From an uncultured Oscillospiraceae bacterium (GTDB lineage: Bacteria; Bacillota; Clostridia; Oscillospirales; Ruminococcaceae), in assembly GCA_934464775.1 (NCBI GenBank), contig CAKSKG010000003.1:62001-126000 (forward strand): a DNA stretch of 64,000 nt. The letters run 5' to 3'. Positions 42,920 to 50,677 of this stretch are shown one piece after another (within the stretch, counting starts at the first letter, position 1; each line of letters begins with the position of its first letter). The notes beneath the pieces were generated by a model that made no database searches, was not told the origin of the DNA, and saw only the letters and a list, made by a program, of their open reading frames with translations. Both the position numbers and the translations under genes were made by a program.

Positions 42920-45034
42920 TCATTTGTGTACCTTGCGCACCTTTACTTTTACTGACTTGCGGTTCTTTGATTCTTCCGCACGGCGGTAAGCACGTTCGAT
43001 AAAATAATCCTGACAGCTGAGCTTAGGCTGTGCTGCGGCTTCCTCGTCAACAAGACTGCGGTAAACATAGGTGCCGTCCGAAAGCTGGACTCTTGCCTTA
43101 ACGTTGTCCGCAAGCATGGTATTGAAAATGTCAAGAATTTCCTTTCTGATCCTTTGGTCATAGACAGGCGCTGCGACCTCAACACGTCTGATAGTGTTTC
43201 TCGTCATGAAGTCGGCGGAGGATATGTACAGCTTGGTACGCTCACCCTTGCCGAAGATGTATATTCTGGAATGCTCCAGATAACGTCCAACAACGCTTCT
43301 GACAGTGATGTTTTCTGTGCAGCCCTTGATGCCTGCCACCAGGCAGCATATGCCTCTTATCACCATTTCGATCTTTACGCCTGCGCAGGAAGCCTCAACA
43401 AGCTTATCAATAAGCACCTTGTCGGTGAGGGAATTCAGCTTCAGACCGATGTATGCGTCCTCGCCCTGCTCCGCAGCGGCTATCTCTCCGTCAATAAGAG
43501 CTATTATCTTGTTGCGGAGGCTTAGAGGAGCAACAAGCAGGTACTGTGTATTTTCCACAAGATTGCCGATAGACAGTGCATTGAAAACCGTTCCTGCTTC
43601 CGCACCGATGTTCATATCGGAGGTCATCAGCGAAAGGTCAGTGTAGAGCGCAGATGTTTTTTCATTGTAGTTTCCCGTTCCTATCTGCGTGATATACTGA
43701 ACGCCGTCACGGGTCTTTCTTGTGATAAGCAGCAGCTTTGAATGAACCTTGAGGTTCTGGGGACCGTACATAACTGTGCAGCCGGATTCTTCCAGCAGCT
43801 TGGACCAGCCTATATTGTTTTCCTCATCAAAGCGTGCACGCAGTTCTACCAGAACGAAAACTTCTTTGCCGTTTTCCGCCGCATTTATAAGCGCTTCGAC
43901 TATCTTTGAGTTTGAAGCCACACGGTAAAGAGTTATCTTTATGGAAACTACCTCGGGGTCGGAAGCCGCTTCATTCAGCAGTGCAATAAACGGCTTGATG
44001 CTCTCGTAAGGATAGGAAAGCAGAAGATCTCTGCGAAGTATCTGGGGGATAAGCTTTGCATTTTTGTCGAAATCGGGACTGTCCTGGGGCTTTGCAGGCT
44101 TGTAGAAAAGCTCGGGGTGATTTTCCTCCAGCTTTGAACGGAGCGGAAAGATAAAGGACATATCCATGGGAGTTTTGTTTACGAACACCTGATGGGGGTC
44201 AAGCTCCAGCTTGTCGCAGAGAAATTCCACTGCGCTGTTGTTGAAGCCGTTCATAAGCTCAAGACGGACGGGGGAGAGCTTTTTGCGCTTTTTCAGCAGC
44301 TCTTCCATTACGTCACGGAGGTCAACATCATGATCGTAAAGCGCCTCTTCCATGTTGATATCGGCATTTCTTGTGACACGGATAACGGTCTTGTCGATGA
44401 TCTTGTAATTCTCAAAAACCGATTCCGCAAAATGCAGGATTATATCCTCCGCCAGCATAAAGCGTATCTTTGTTTTGTAGGGGAAGAATATCATTCGCTG
44501 GAAGCTGCCGCTTGCGGGAATGATTCCCATTTTAACGGAATTTTTCGCTTCAAGGTGAGCGGCGATATATGTTCCCTTGTTGGTAAGAAAGGGGAACGGG
44601 TGACGCTTATCAACGACCTGTGGGCTGATAAGCGGTCTTATCTCCGTATTGAAATATACTGCAAGATATTCCTCGTCCTCGGGGGAAAGGTTGGAAAAAT
44701 CCACCTGCTCTATCCCGAATTCGTTAAGATCGGACATGATATCCTTGTATGCCTTGTCTCTTTCGGGGATAAGCTCCGCAACACGCTTGTAAACAGCTTC
44801 AAGCTGCTCCGATGCGGTCATTCCCGTTTTGTTATCCTTGGCAGAGCTGTTCACAAGGGTCTGGTCATAAAGCGAACCTACACGTATCATGAAAAACTCA
44901 TCAAGATTTGTCTGATATATTGATGAAAAAAGCAGACGCTCGCCCAGCGGCACGGTCTTATCCATTGCTTCTTCCAGAACACGTTCATTGAATTTGAGCC
45001 AGCTAAGCTCACGGTTGTCATAGCAGTTGTACAT
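42920..45034 (-). CDS. ppk: Polyphosphate kinase 1
   Basis: Reversible synthesis of polyphosphate from ATP, membrane-associated. 704 residues from the ATG at 45034 (MYNCYDNRELSWLKFNERV); an ATG 30 bases upstream has no ribosome site. Landmarks: DEFFMIRVGSL, HPFPFLTNKG, catalytic histidine region LKVHSKLLLITRK, THIGTGNYNE-like TQIGTGNYNEKTSALYTDLSL and the second PLD-like part SSADFMTRNTIRRVEVAAPV. A polyphosphate-using enzyme is encoded at 57488. Confidence 0.96.
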   Translation of the reverse strand: MYNCYDNRELSWLKFNERVLEEAMDKTVPLGERLLFSSIYQTNLDEFFMIRVGSLYDQTLVNSSAKDNKTGMTASEQLEAVYKRVAELIPERDKAYKDIMSDLNEFGIEQVDFSNLSPEDEEYLAVYFNTEIRPLISPQVVDKRHPFPFLTNKGTYIAAHLEAKNSVKMGIIPASGSFQRMIFFPYKTKIRFMLAEDIILHFAESVFENYKIIDKTVIRVTRNADINMEEALYDHDVDLRDVMEELLKKRKKLSPVRLELMNGFNNSAVEFLCDKLELDPHQVFVNKTPMDMSFIFPLRSKLEENHPELFYKPAKPQDSPDFDKNAKLIPQILRRDLLLSYPYESIKPFIALLNEAASDPEVVSIKITLYRVASNSKIVEALINAAENGKEVFVLVELRARFDEENNIGWSKLLEESGCTVMYGPQNLKVHSKLLLITRKTRDGVQYITQIGTGNYNEKTSALYTDLSLMTSDMNIGAEAGTVFNALSIGNLVENTQYLLVAPLSLRNKIIALIDGEIAAAEQGEDAYIGLKLNSLTDKVLIDKLVEASCAGVKIEMVIRGICCLVAGIKGCTENITVRSVVGRYLEHSRIYIFGKGERTKLYISSADFMTRNTIRRVEVAAPVYDQRIRKEILDIFNTMLADNVKARVQLSDGTYVYRSLVDEEAAAQPKLSCQDYFIERAYRRAEESKNRKSVKVKVRKVHK

Positions 45035-45086
45035 CTGACAGCACACCTTTCGTATTTTCGGCATTTATATGCACAATATTATAAAT

Positions 45087-45115
45087 ATTATAAGGTGAAC
45101 CCTTTAAAAAGTCAA
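45087..45115 (-). promoter_or_regulatory. Sigma-A promoter of ppk
   Basis: On the minus strand TTGACT (45110-45115), 17-base spacer, TATAAT (45087-45092). A 10-base palindrome GTAATATTAC (45127-45136) lies just upstream of the -35. Confidence 0.85.
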
Positions 45116-45156
45116 GTGATTTTACAGTAATATTACCTTAGGCGCTGATAAGTGCT

Positions 45157-47130
45157 TCACTTAGTCATTTCGATGAGACGAGCCTCGTCGATTATTTCAA
45201 GACCAAGCTCCTGCGCCTTTGTCAGCTTGCTTCCGGCTTCTTCGCCTGCAACAACGTAGGTCGTCTTTTTGGAGACGGAGGAAGCCGCCTTGCCGCCGAA
45301 TTTTTCAATGAGAGCCTTTGCTTCGTCACGCTTCATTGTTGGCAGCGTTCCTGTAATAACAAAGGTCATGCCCTCAAATCTGCGGTCATCGGAAACGTGG
45401 GAGCTGTATTCCATTTTTACCCCTGCCGCTTTCAGCTGGGATATAAGATCACGGAAGTGGCTCTCACGGAATGCGGACACCACGTTTTCACTCATTATAT
45501 CGCCGAAGCCCTCTATTGAAGCAATATCCTCGGCAGAAGCGTCCATTATTTTATCAATGCTGCCGAATTTGTCGCAGAGAAGCTTTGCGGCGGCAGCTCC
45601 GACGTTTCTTATGCCGATAGCGAATATAACTCTGTCAAGGGGCTGATCCTTTGATCTTTCAATGGCATTCAGCAGATTGTCCGCCGATTTTTCTCCCATT
45701 CTTTCAAGCGTCATAAGGCGTTCTTTTGTCAGCGAATAAATGTCAGCCGCATTTTTGATAAGTCCTGCGTCCAGCAGTGATGTTACTGCGGCAGGACCCA
45801 TTCCGTCAATGTTCATAGCACCCTTTGAAGCAAAATGGATTATGTTTCTCCGCTGCTGTGCGGGACATTCCACATTGGGACATCTCAGCGCCGCTTCGTC
45901 CTCCCAGCGGACAGCCTTTGTTCCGCATACGGGACAGTATTCGGGGAGAGTATAGGGCACCGAATCATCGGCATGACAGACGGAACGCAGCACCTCGGGG
46001 ATTATTTCTCCTGCCTTGCGGACAACGATCCTGTCGCCGATGCGGATATCCTTTTCGGTGATAAATTCCTGATTGTGCAGCACCGCACGGCTTACAGCAG
46101 TTCCCGCAAGAGTTATCGTATCAAATACGGCAACGGGGGTTATTGCTCCCGTTCTGCCCACATTTACTTCTATCTCACGGAGAGTCGTTTCCTTTTCCTC
46201 GGGAGGATATTTATATGCAACTGCCCATTTCGGCACCTTTGCGGTAGCTCCCAACGCTTCACGCTGGGCAAAGGAATTCACCTTGATTACAGCACCGTCG
46301 ATATCGAATGTGAATTCGCTGCGCTTTTCGCCGATGTATTTTATTCTTTCGGCAGCCTCCGCCGCAGTTTTTACGGTCTTATATTCGGGGATAACCCTGA
46401 ATCCCTGCTCGGAAAGATATTTCAGCGATTGTTCGTGCGAGGTAAGCTCATGCCCCTCTATCTGCTGAACGTTGAAAACGAAAATATCCAGCTTTCGTGA
46501 AGCGGCGATCTTTGGGTCTTTCTGACGTAGAGAGCCTGCGGCGGCGTTTCTCGGATTCTTGAAAACCTGCTCGCCCTCGTTTTCCTGCTGTTCGGTAAGC
46601 TCCTCAAAGCTTTTCAGCGGCATATATACCTCGCCTCTTACTTCAAGAAAGGGTATAGCCTCTTTCAGCTTCAGAGGTATCGAACGTATAGTGCGCAGGT
46701 TTGCCGTAACATCTTCGCCCACAAAGCCGTCGCCTCTTGTTGAGCCGCGGACAAACTCGCCGTTTCGGTATTCAAGTGAAACGGAAAGACCGTCTATTTT
46801 CGGCTCGACAACAAATTCGGCATCGTTCAGCTCTTTCAGACAGTCCGTGATAAATTCGGAAGCCTGCTCCGTTGAAAAAACATCACGGAGAGAACCCATC
46901 TGAACAGTATGTGTAACCTTTTCAAATGTATTGAGAGCTTCGCCGCCCACACGCTGGGAGGGTGAATTGGGGTCAGCAAACTGGGGATTTTCTTCCTCCA
47001 GCTTTATCAGCTCCTGCATCATCATATCATATTCATAGTCGCTGATAGTGGGATCGTCGAGAACATAATAGCTGTGATTGTGCTTTTCAAGCTCGGCTCG
47101 GAGCTGTTTTATTCTTTCTTCGGGATTCAT
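45157..47130 (-). CDS. ligA: NAD-dependent DNA ligase
   Basis: Seals nicks during replication and repair using NAD+. 657 residues in the usual order: Ia domain (YYVLDDPTISDYEYD), adenylation domain with the active-site lysine in EPKIDGLSVSLEYRNG (about residues 111-127), OB fold, a four-cysteine zinc finger (CPVCG ... CPNVECPAQ, about 400-425), helix-hairpin-helix repeats and a C-terminal BRCT domain (FEGMTFVITGTLPTMKRDEA). It begins 21 bases after the lipid kinase gene. Confidence 0.98.
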   Translation of the reverse strand: MNPEERIKQLRAELEKHNHSYYVLDDPTISDYEYDMMMQELIKLEEENPQFADPNSPSQRVGGEALNTFEKVTHTVQMGSLRDVFSTEQASEFITDCLKELNDAEFVVEPKIDGLSVSLEYRNGEFVRGSTRGDGFVGEDVTANLRTIRSIPLKLKEAIPFLEVRGEVYMPLKSFEELTEQQENEGEQVFKNPRNAAAGSLRQKDPKIAASRKLDIFVFNVQQIEGHELTSHEQSLKYLSEQGFRVIPEYKTVKTAAEAAERIKYIGEKRSEFTFDIDGAVIKVNSFAQREALGATAKVPKWAVAYKYPPEEKETTLREIEVNVGRTGAITPVAVFDTITLAGTAVSRAVLHNQEFITEKDIRIGDRIVVRKAGEIIPEVLRSVCHADDSVPYTLPEYCPVCGTKAVRWEDEAALRCPNVECPAQQRRNIIHFASKGAMNIDGMGPAAVTSLLDAGLIKNAADIYSLTKERLMTLERMGEKSADNLLNAIERSKDQPLDRVIFAIGIRNVGAAAAKLLCDKFGSIDKIMDASAEDIASIEGFGDIMSENVVSAFRESHFRDLISQLKAAGVKMEYSSHVSDDRRFEGMTFVITGTLPTMKRDEAKALIEKFGGKAASSVSKKTTYVVAGEEAGSKLTKAQELGLEIIDEARLIEMTK

Positions 47131-47151
47131 AATAAAGATTCCTTTCGGGTA

Positions 47152-48078
47152 TTATTCGGATATTTCGGGTGTTTCTATTGTGACCCTGTTCCTGCCCGAA
47201 TAAACATTTACTGCGCAGTGTCGGTTGTCGATAGTCACATTTTTGTGGTTTCCGCCGAACTCACCGTCAATAGTCCATGCAACTTCTTCTTGCGACTCAA
47301 ACTCAAAATGATTTGATTTAAAATAGTATATATACGGCGATGAGAAATCATGCCTTAAAAGTGAATTTATTATCTGCTGAAGCTCGATAAAGGTTTTGGG
47401 ACGGCGTATCAGAAGTCCCTCGAATATGCCGTCATCAAGCCATACATCTGTCCCCGCAAGACCTTTTATTCCGCCTACGGACATTGAATTGGCTATCATT
47501 CCGAAAATAAAATCGTCCTCGATAACAACATCGTCATATTTCACTTTAAGATGATAGGTCTGATTTATTTCCTGCTGGGCTTTGAGAGCGCCGATAACAT
47601 AGGCAAGAACGCCGAAGGAATTTTTCAGCTGCTGATCGGTGCCGTAGCTTACCGATGTGAAAACTCCGAATGCCGCAACATATGTGAAATATTCATCACC
47701 GAAGGAACCTATATCCACTGCAACGGGCAGCGATTCAACGATAGTCTGTGCAGCCTTTGGCATATCCTTCGGTATTCCGAGAGTTGAGGCAAAATCATTC
47801 ATTGTTCCTGCGGGGATATAGCCCAGATTTTTCTTGCAGCCAAGCTCCATGAATGCACGGATAGCCTCGTTCAGCGTGCCGTCGCCGCCGCTGCATACGA
47901 TAACATCAAAGTCCTTTTCACGTTCAATGATGTATCTGTATGCGTCAAGCTGTGCCTGTGTTGGGTGAACCGTGACCTCGTAGCCTGCCTTTGTGAATAT
48001 ATCGGTTATTTGGAGCAGATGATGTCCTATCTGTCCTTTTCCCGAACGCGGATTAAAAACGAAAAGCATTTTATTCAT
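47152..48078 (-). CDS. Diacylglycerol/lipid kinase family protein
   Basis: DgkB/YegS-like lipid kinase of 308 residues, cytosolic face of the membrane. NPRSGKG near the N-terminus, VCSGGDGTLNEAIRAFM (nucleotide-binding GGDGT) near residue 62, LGYIPAGTMNDFASTLGIP, and a C-terminal DGEFGG. Likely phosphorylates diacylglycerol, but substrate class is not certain. Upstream of ligA in the same direction. Confidence 0.92.
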   Translation of the reverse strand: MNKMLFVFNPRSGKGQIGHHLLQITDIFTKAGYEVTVHPTQAQLDAYRYIIEREKDFDVIVCSGGDGTLNEAIRAFMELGCKKNLGYIPAGTMNDFASTLGIPKDMPKAAQTIVESLPVAVDIGSFGDEYFTYVAAFGVFTSVSYGTDQQLKNSFGVLAYVIGALKAQQEINQTYHLKVKYDDVVIEDDFIFGMIANSMSVGGIKGLAGTDVWLDDGIFEGLLIRRPKTFIELQQIINSLLRHDFSSPYIYYFKSNHFEFESQEEVAWTIDGEFGGNHKNVTIDNRHCAVNVYSGRNRVTIETPEISE

Positions 48079-48133
48079 ATGTCAGCACCTCTTATAAAAA
48101 TAAAGAAAGTAAAATTAAAAGTATAATATGATC

Positions 48134-48646
48134 TTATTCGGAAAGCCCCGTTATTTCAAGATATTTTTTATATATGGGGAACATGGTATTGCCCGGTTTA
48201 TCGGGAAAAATTTTTTCGGGAGCAGCTTTGGCATCGACCCATTCGGCAAAGTCCACTTCATCTGAAAGCGTAAAGTCGCATTTCTTTGCGAATGCAATGA
48301 ATCCGTGCATCAGCAGCCCTTTTTTATCATACCAGTATGTTCCTGCGTATTCAAGCCGTTCGGCGGTTATGCCAAGCTCTTCCTTTACCTCACGCAGAGC
48401 ATTTTCCTCCGCAGTCTCATTTGGAGTGATATATCCCGAAACAAAATTTGCGTGCTTTGAGGACATATAATCCTGACGGAGCAGTGCAATCTCATTGTAT
48501 TCATTTGCAACCAAGGTTATGGTGCAGCAGGGAAATGTATCGAACCAATATGTGCCGCAGCTGTCGCAAAACGGAACATCTCCGTCATCTCCTGCGGCTT
48601 TTGCGATAAGCTTTCTTCCGCACTGCGGACAATAAATATAGTGCAT
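48134..48646 (-). CDS. Nudix hydrolase with zinc ribbon, NudC-like
   Basis: Protein of 170 residues: an N-terminal four-cysteine zinc ribbon (CPQCG ... CDSCG, residues 6-32) and a Nudix domain with GYITPNETAEENALREVKEELGI at about 70-92. The layout resembles the C-terminal part of NADH pyrophosphatase NudC, but a full-length N-terminal domain is absent, and the SQPWPFPxS motif of that group is not seen, so the substrate is open. AAGGAG lies over the birA stop. Confidence 0.85.
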   Translation of the reverse strand: MHYIYCPQCGRKLIAKAAGDDGDVPFCDSCGTYWFDTFPCCTITLVANEYNEIALLRQDYMSSKHANFVSGYITPNETAEENALREVKEELGITAERLEYAGTYWYDKKGLLMHGFIAFAKKCDFTLSDEVDFAEWVDAKAAPEKIFPDKPGNTMFPIYKKYLEITGLSE

Positions 48647-48655
48647 GGCTTCTCC

Positions 48656-49630
48656 TTATTTCAGTCTGAGACTTATCTCGCCCGATGATACGGCTTTTTC
48701 CGTTCCGTCGGGGAGAGTCACAAGCAGGCGGCAGTCATCATCTATTCCTGTTACATGAGCCTCCTGTGTTGTTCCGCCGTTTATGAGGATAACGTCCTTT
48801 CCGATAACTATTGAACGCTTGCGGTAATCTTCAAGATAGGATTTGCTTTCAAGATTCCTGTAATATTCAAAGAAGCGCTTTATCACCTCTGCCGCAATAC
48901 GGCTTCGTGCATCGGTAACGTCCTCGTCCTCGCCGAAAACACCGTCTGCAATATTTGCAAGCTCACCCTTGAAGCCGCCCTCGGGAGCCTTAACGTTTAT
49001 GCCGATGCCAAGCACGGCATAATCAAGTCCGCCGCCCTCCATTCCGAAAGCCGCTTCGGTAAGTATACCGCATATCTTTTTTCCGTCTATGAAAACATCG
49101 TTGACCCATTTTATTCCCGTTTTTCTGCCCGATACGGCTTCAACAGCCTCTGCGGTGGCAGCGGCTGCGGCAGTTGTTATCATCAGCGCCTCCGAAGCGG
49201 GGATAGAGGGGCGGAGGACAATGCTGAAATATACTCCGCATACTTCCGAAACGAATTTTCTGTCGAATCTTCCTTTTCCGGCGGTCTGCTCCGCAGCTAT
49301 CATGATAGTGCCCTCTGGTGCGCCCTTTGCAGCCATTTCCTTTAAAAGCGTATTTGTAGATGTGACGGTATGGCGGACGATAAGATGCTCCCATAACTCC
49401 TCGGGAAGATATTTTTTCACGCTCTGCTCGGAAAGCACATCGGAGCCTTCTGCAAGGCAATATCCTTTGTTGGTAACGGCATCTATCTGAAATCCCTCGG
49501 CGGTAAGCGACTTTATTGCTTTCCAGACAGCATTTCTCGAAACGCCAAGCTCCGAAGCAATATCGGCTCCCGAAATATATTTTCCTCTGTTCTGTTCAAG
49601 AATTGCAGCGGTTTTTTCTTTGACTGTCAT
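48656..49630 (-). CDS. birA: Biotin--[acetyl-CoA-carboxylase] ligase and repressor BirA
   Basis: Attaches biotin to carrier proteins through biotinyl-AMP and, with its N-terminal helix-turn-helix, can act as a biotin-sensing repressor. Residues about 1-60 form the HTH (SGADIASELGVSRNAVWKAIKSL); the ligase has TSTNTLLKEMA, EQTAGKGRFDRKF (biotinyl-AMP loop) and KWVNDVFI. Two in-frame ATGs lie behind AAGGAG, at 49639 (3 bases away) and 49630 (12 bases); I prefer 49630 (MTVKEKT). Further in-frame starts upstream fall in the promoter. The presence of the DNA-binding domain makes the palindrome over its own promoter notable. Confidence 0.94.
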   Translation of the reverse strand: MTVKEKTAAILEQNRGKYISGADIASELGVSRNAVWKAIKSLTAEGFQIDAVTNKGYCLAEGSDVLSEQSVKKYLPEELWEHLIVRHTVTSTNTLLKEMAAKGAPEGTIMIAAEQTAGKGRFDRKFVSEVCGVYFSIVLRPSIPASEALMITTAAAAATAEAVEAVSGRKTGIKWVNDVFIDGKKICGILTEAAFGMEGGGLDYAVLGIGINVKAPEGGFKGELANIADGVFGEDEDVTDARSRIAAEVIKRFFEYYRNLESKSYLEDYRKRSIVIGKDVILINGGTTQEAHVTGIDDDCRLLVTLPDGTEKAVSSGEISLRLK

Positions 49631-49672
49631 TATATTCATGCGCTCCTTAAAAAATGGAATATACTTAACTTT

Positions 49673-49700
49673 ATTATACCACTTTTTTCGCAATTGTCAA
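49673..49700 (-). promoter_or_regulatory. Sigma-A promoter of birA
   Basis: On the minus strand TTGACA (49695-49700), 16-base spacer, TATAAT (49673-49678). Confidence 0.87.
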
Positions 49701-49713
49701 CCAATTGACAATT
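49692..49713 (-). promoter_or_regulatory. Palindrome covering the birA -35, possible operator
   Basis: AATTGTCAA-N4-TTGACAATT, a perfect 9-base inverted repeat that includes the whole -35 hexamer. Known BirA sites carry TTGTTAACC / GGTTAACAA-type arms with a longer gap, so this is similar in base content but not a match. Autoregulation by BirA or another repressor is inferred from position. Confidence 0.6.
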
Positions 49714-49748
49714 TCTTTGCTTACAGGTGGATAAAACCGCATATTTTG

Positions 49749-49777
49749 TTGACAGAAGCCGATTTGTGTGATATAAC
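49749..49777 (+). promoter_or_regulatory. Sigma-A promoter of the AraC-type regulator
   Basis: TTGACA (49749-49754), 17-base spacer, TATAAC (49772-49777). A leader hairpin follows at 49786-49810: AAAGGCACT / AGTGCCTTT with a 7-base loop, ending 18 bases before the ATG. Confidence 0.85.
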
Positions 49778-49828
49778 ATAAAGAAAAAGGCACTGCATAA
49801 GAGTGCCTTTAAGATCGGAGCTGATAAA

Positions 49829-50677
49829 ATGTATTATTACGGAACATCGTCAGATGAGCCATTAAGATATTTTGCCTGCGGAAATCTTATGAGCAGGGAC
49901 GGATTCGTTCACTGCCGCCGTGTGCTCAACAGCAATGTGCTGATATTTGTACTGGAGGGAACGCTTGAAATAACCGTATCGGGCAGGGAATATTCCGTTT
50001 CCGAGGGCGAATTTATATTTCTGAAAAGCGGAGGTGAACATTTCGGTACAAAACCATCATCGGGAAATCTGTCCTATCTGTGGGTGCATTTCAAATCCGA
50101 TTCCGACTGGGAATGCTTTTCGGAAGAGGAGATACGCAGCCGAAAGCTTTCCTATCTTCTGCCCGAATACGGCAGATCGGCGTCATTTCAGCGTGTGAGT
50201 ATGCTTTTTCGTCAGCTTATTGATTTTTCCCGTCAGGAGAATATATATTCGGAAAAGATACTTTCCTATGCGGTGAGCCTGCTGATAATGGAGCTTACCC
50301 AGGAAGCTGTTGACACAATAAGTCAGTACAGTGAAAATATCTCGCCTGTGGTGTCCGATGCCTCCGAATGGATAAGATCAAATTGTCACCGCAGCATATC
50401 GCTGAATGAAATAGCCGATGAATTTCATTACAATGCGGAGTATCTTTCTTCGCTGTTCAAAAAGGAAACGGGGCTTTCACTGAAAAGCTATCTTATAAGA
50501 TCAAGGATAGAGGTTGCGAAAAATCTTCTTGCAAACAATAATCTGAGCATAAAAGAAGCCGCATATTCCAGCGGCTTCAATGATGAAAAATATTTTATGA
50601 AAATGTTCAGGAAGTACGAGGGGATAACTCCCACTCAATACAAAAATGCATTCCACCGCAGGCTGATAAACAGCTGA
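49829..50677 (+). CDS. AraC-family transcriptional regulator
   Basis: Regulator of 282 residues: an N-terminal cupin-like ligand domain (about 10-100, VFVLEGTLEITVSGREYSV-like) and a C-terminal pair of helix-turn-helix motifs (about 175-275; HRSISLNEIADEFHYNAEYLSSLFK and KEAAYSSGFNDEKYFMKMFRKY ... TPTQYK). This is the sugar-responsive AraC type. It faces the GH127 gene, whose stop abuts its own stop with no gap, so GH127 is the most likely target. Divergent from birA. Confidence 0.92.
   Translation: MYYYGTSSDEPLRYFACGNLMSRDGFVHCRRVLNSNVLIFVLEGTLEITVSGREYSVSEGEFIFLKSGGEHFGTKPSSGNLSYLWVHFKSDSDWECFSEEEIRSRKLSYLLPEYGRSASFQRVSMLFRQLIDFSRQENIYSEKILSYAVSLLIMELTQEAVDTISQYSENISPVVSDASEWIRSNCHRSISLNEIADEFHYNAEYLSSLFKKETGLSLKSYLIRSRIEVAKNLLANNNLSIKEAAYSSGFNDEKYFMKMFRKYEGITPTQYKNAFHRRLINS

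Noticed and set aside
44192..44923. Open frame of 243 codons opposite ppk
   Set aside because: Antisense shadow without a ribosome site or recognisable domain.
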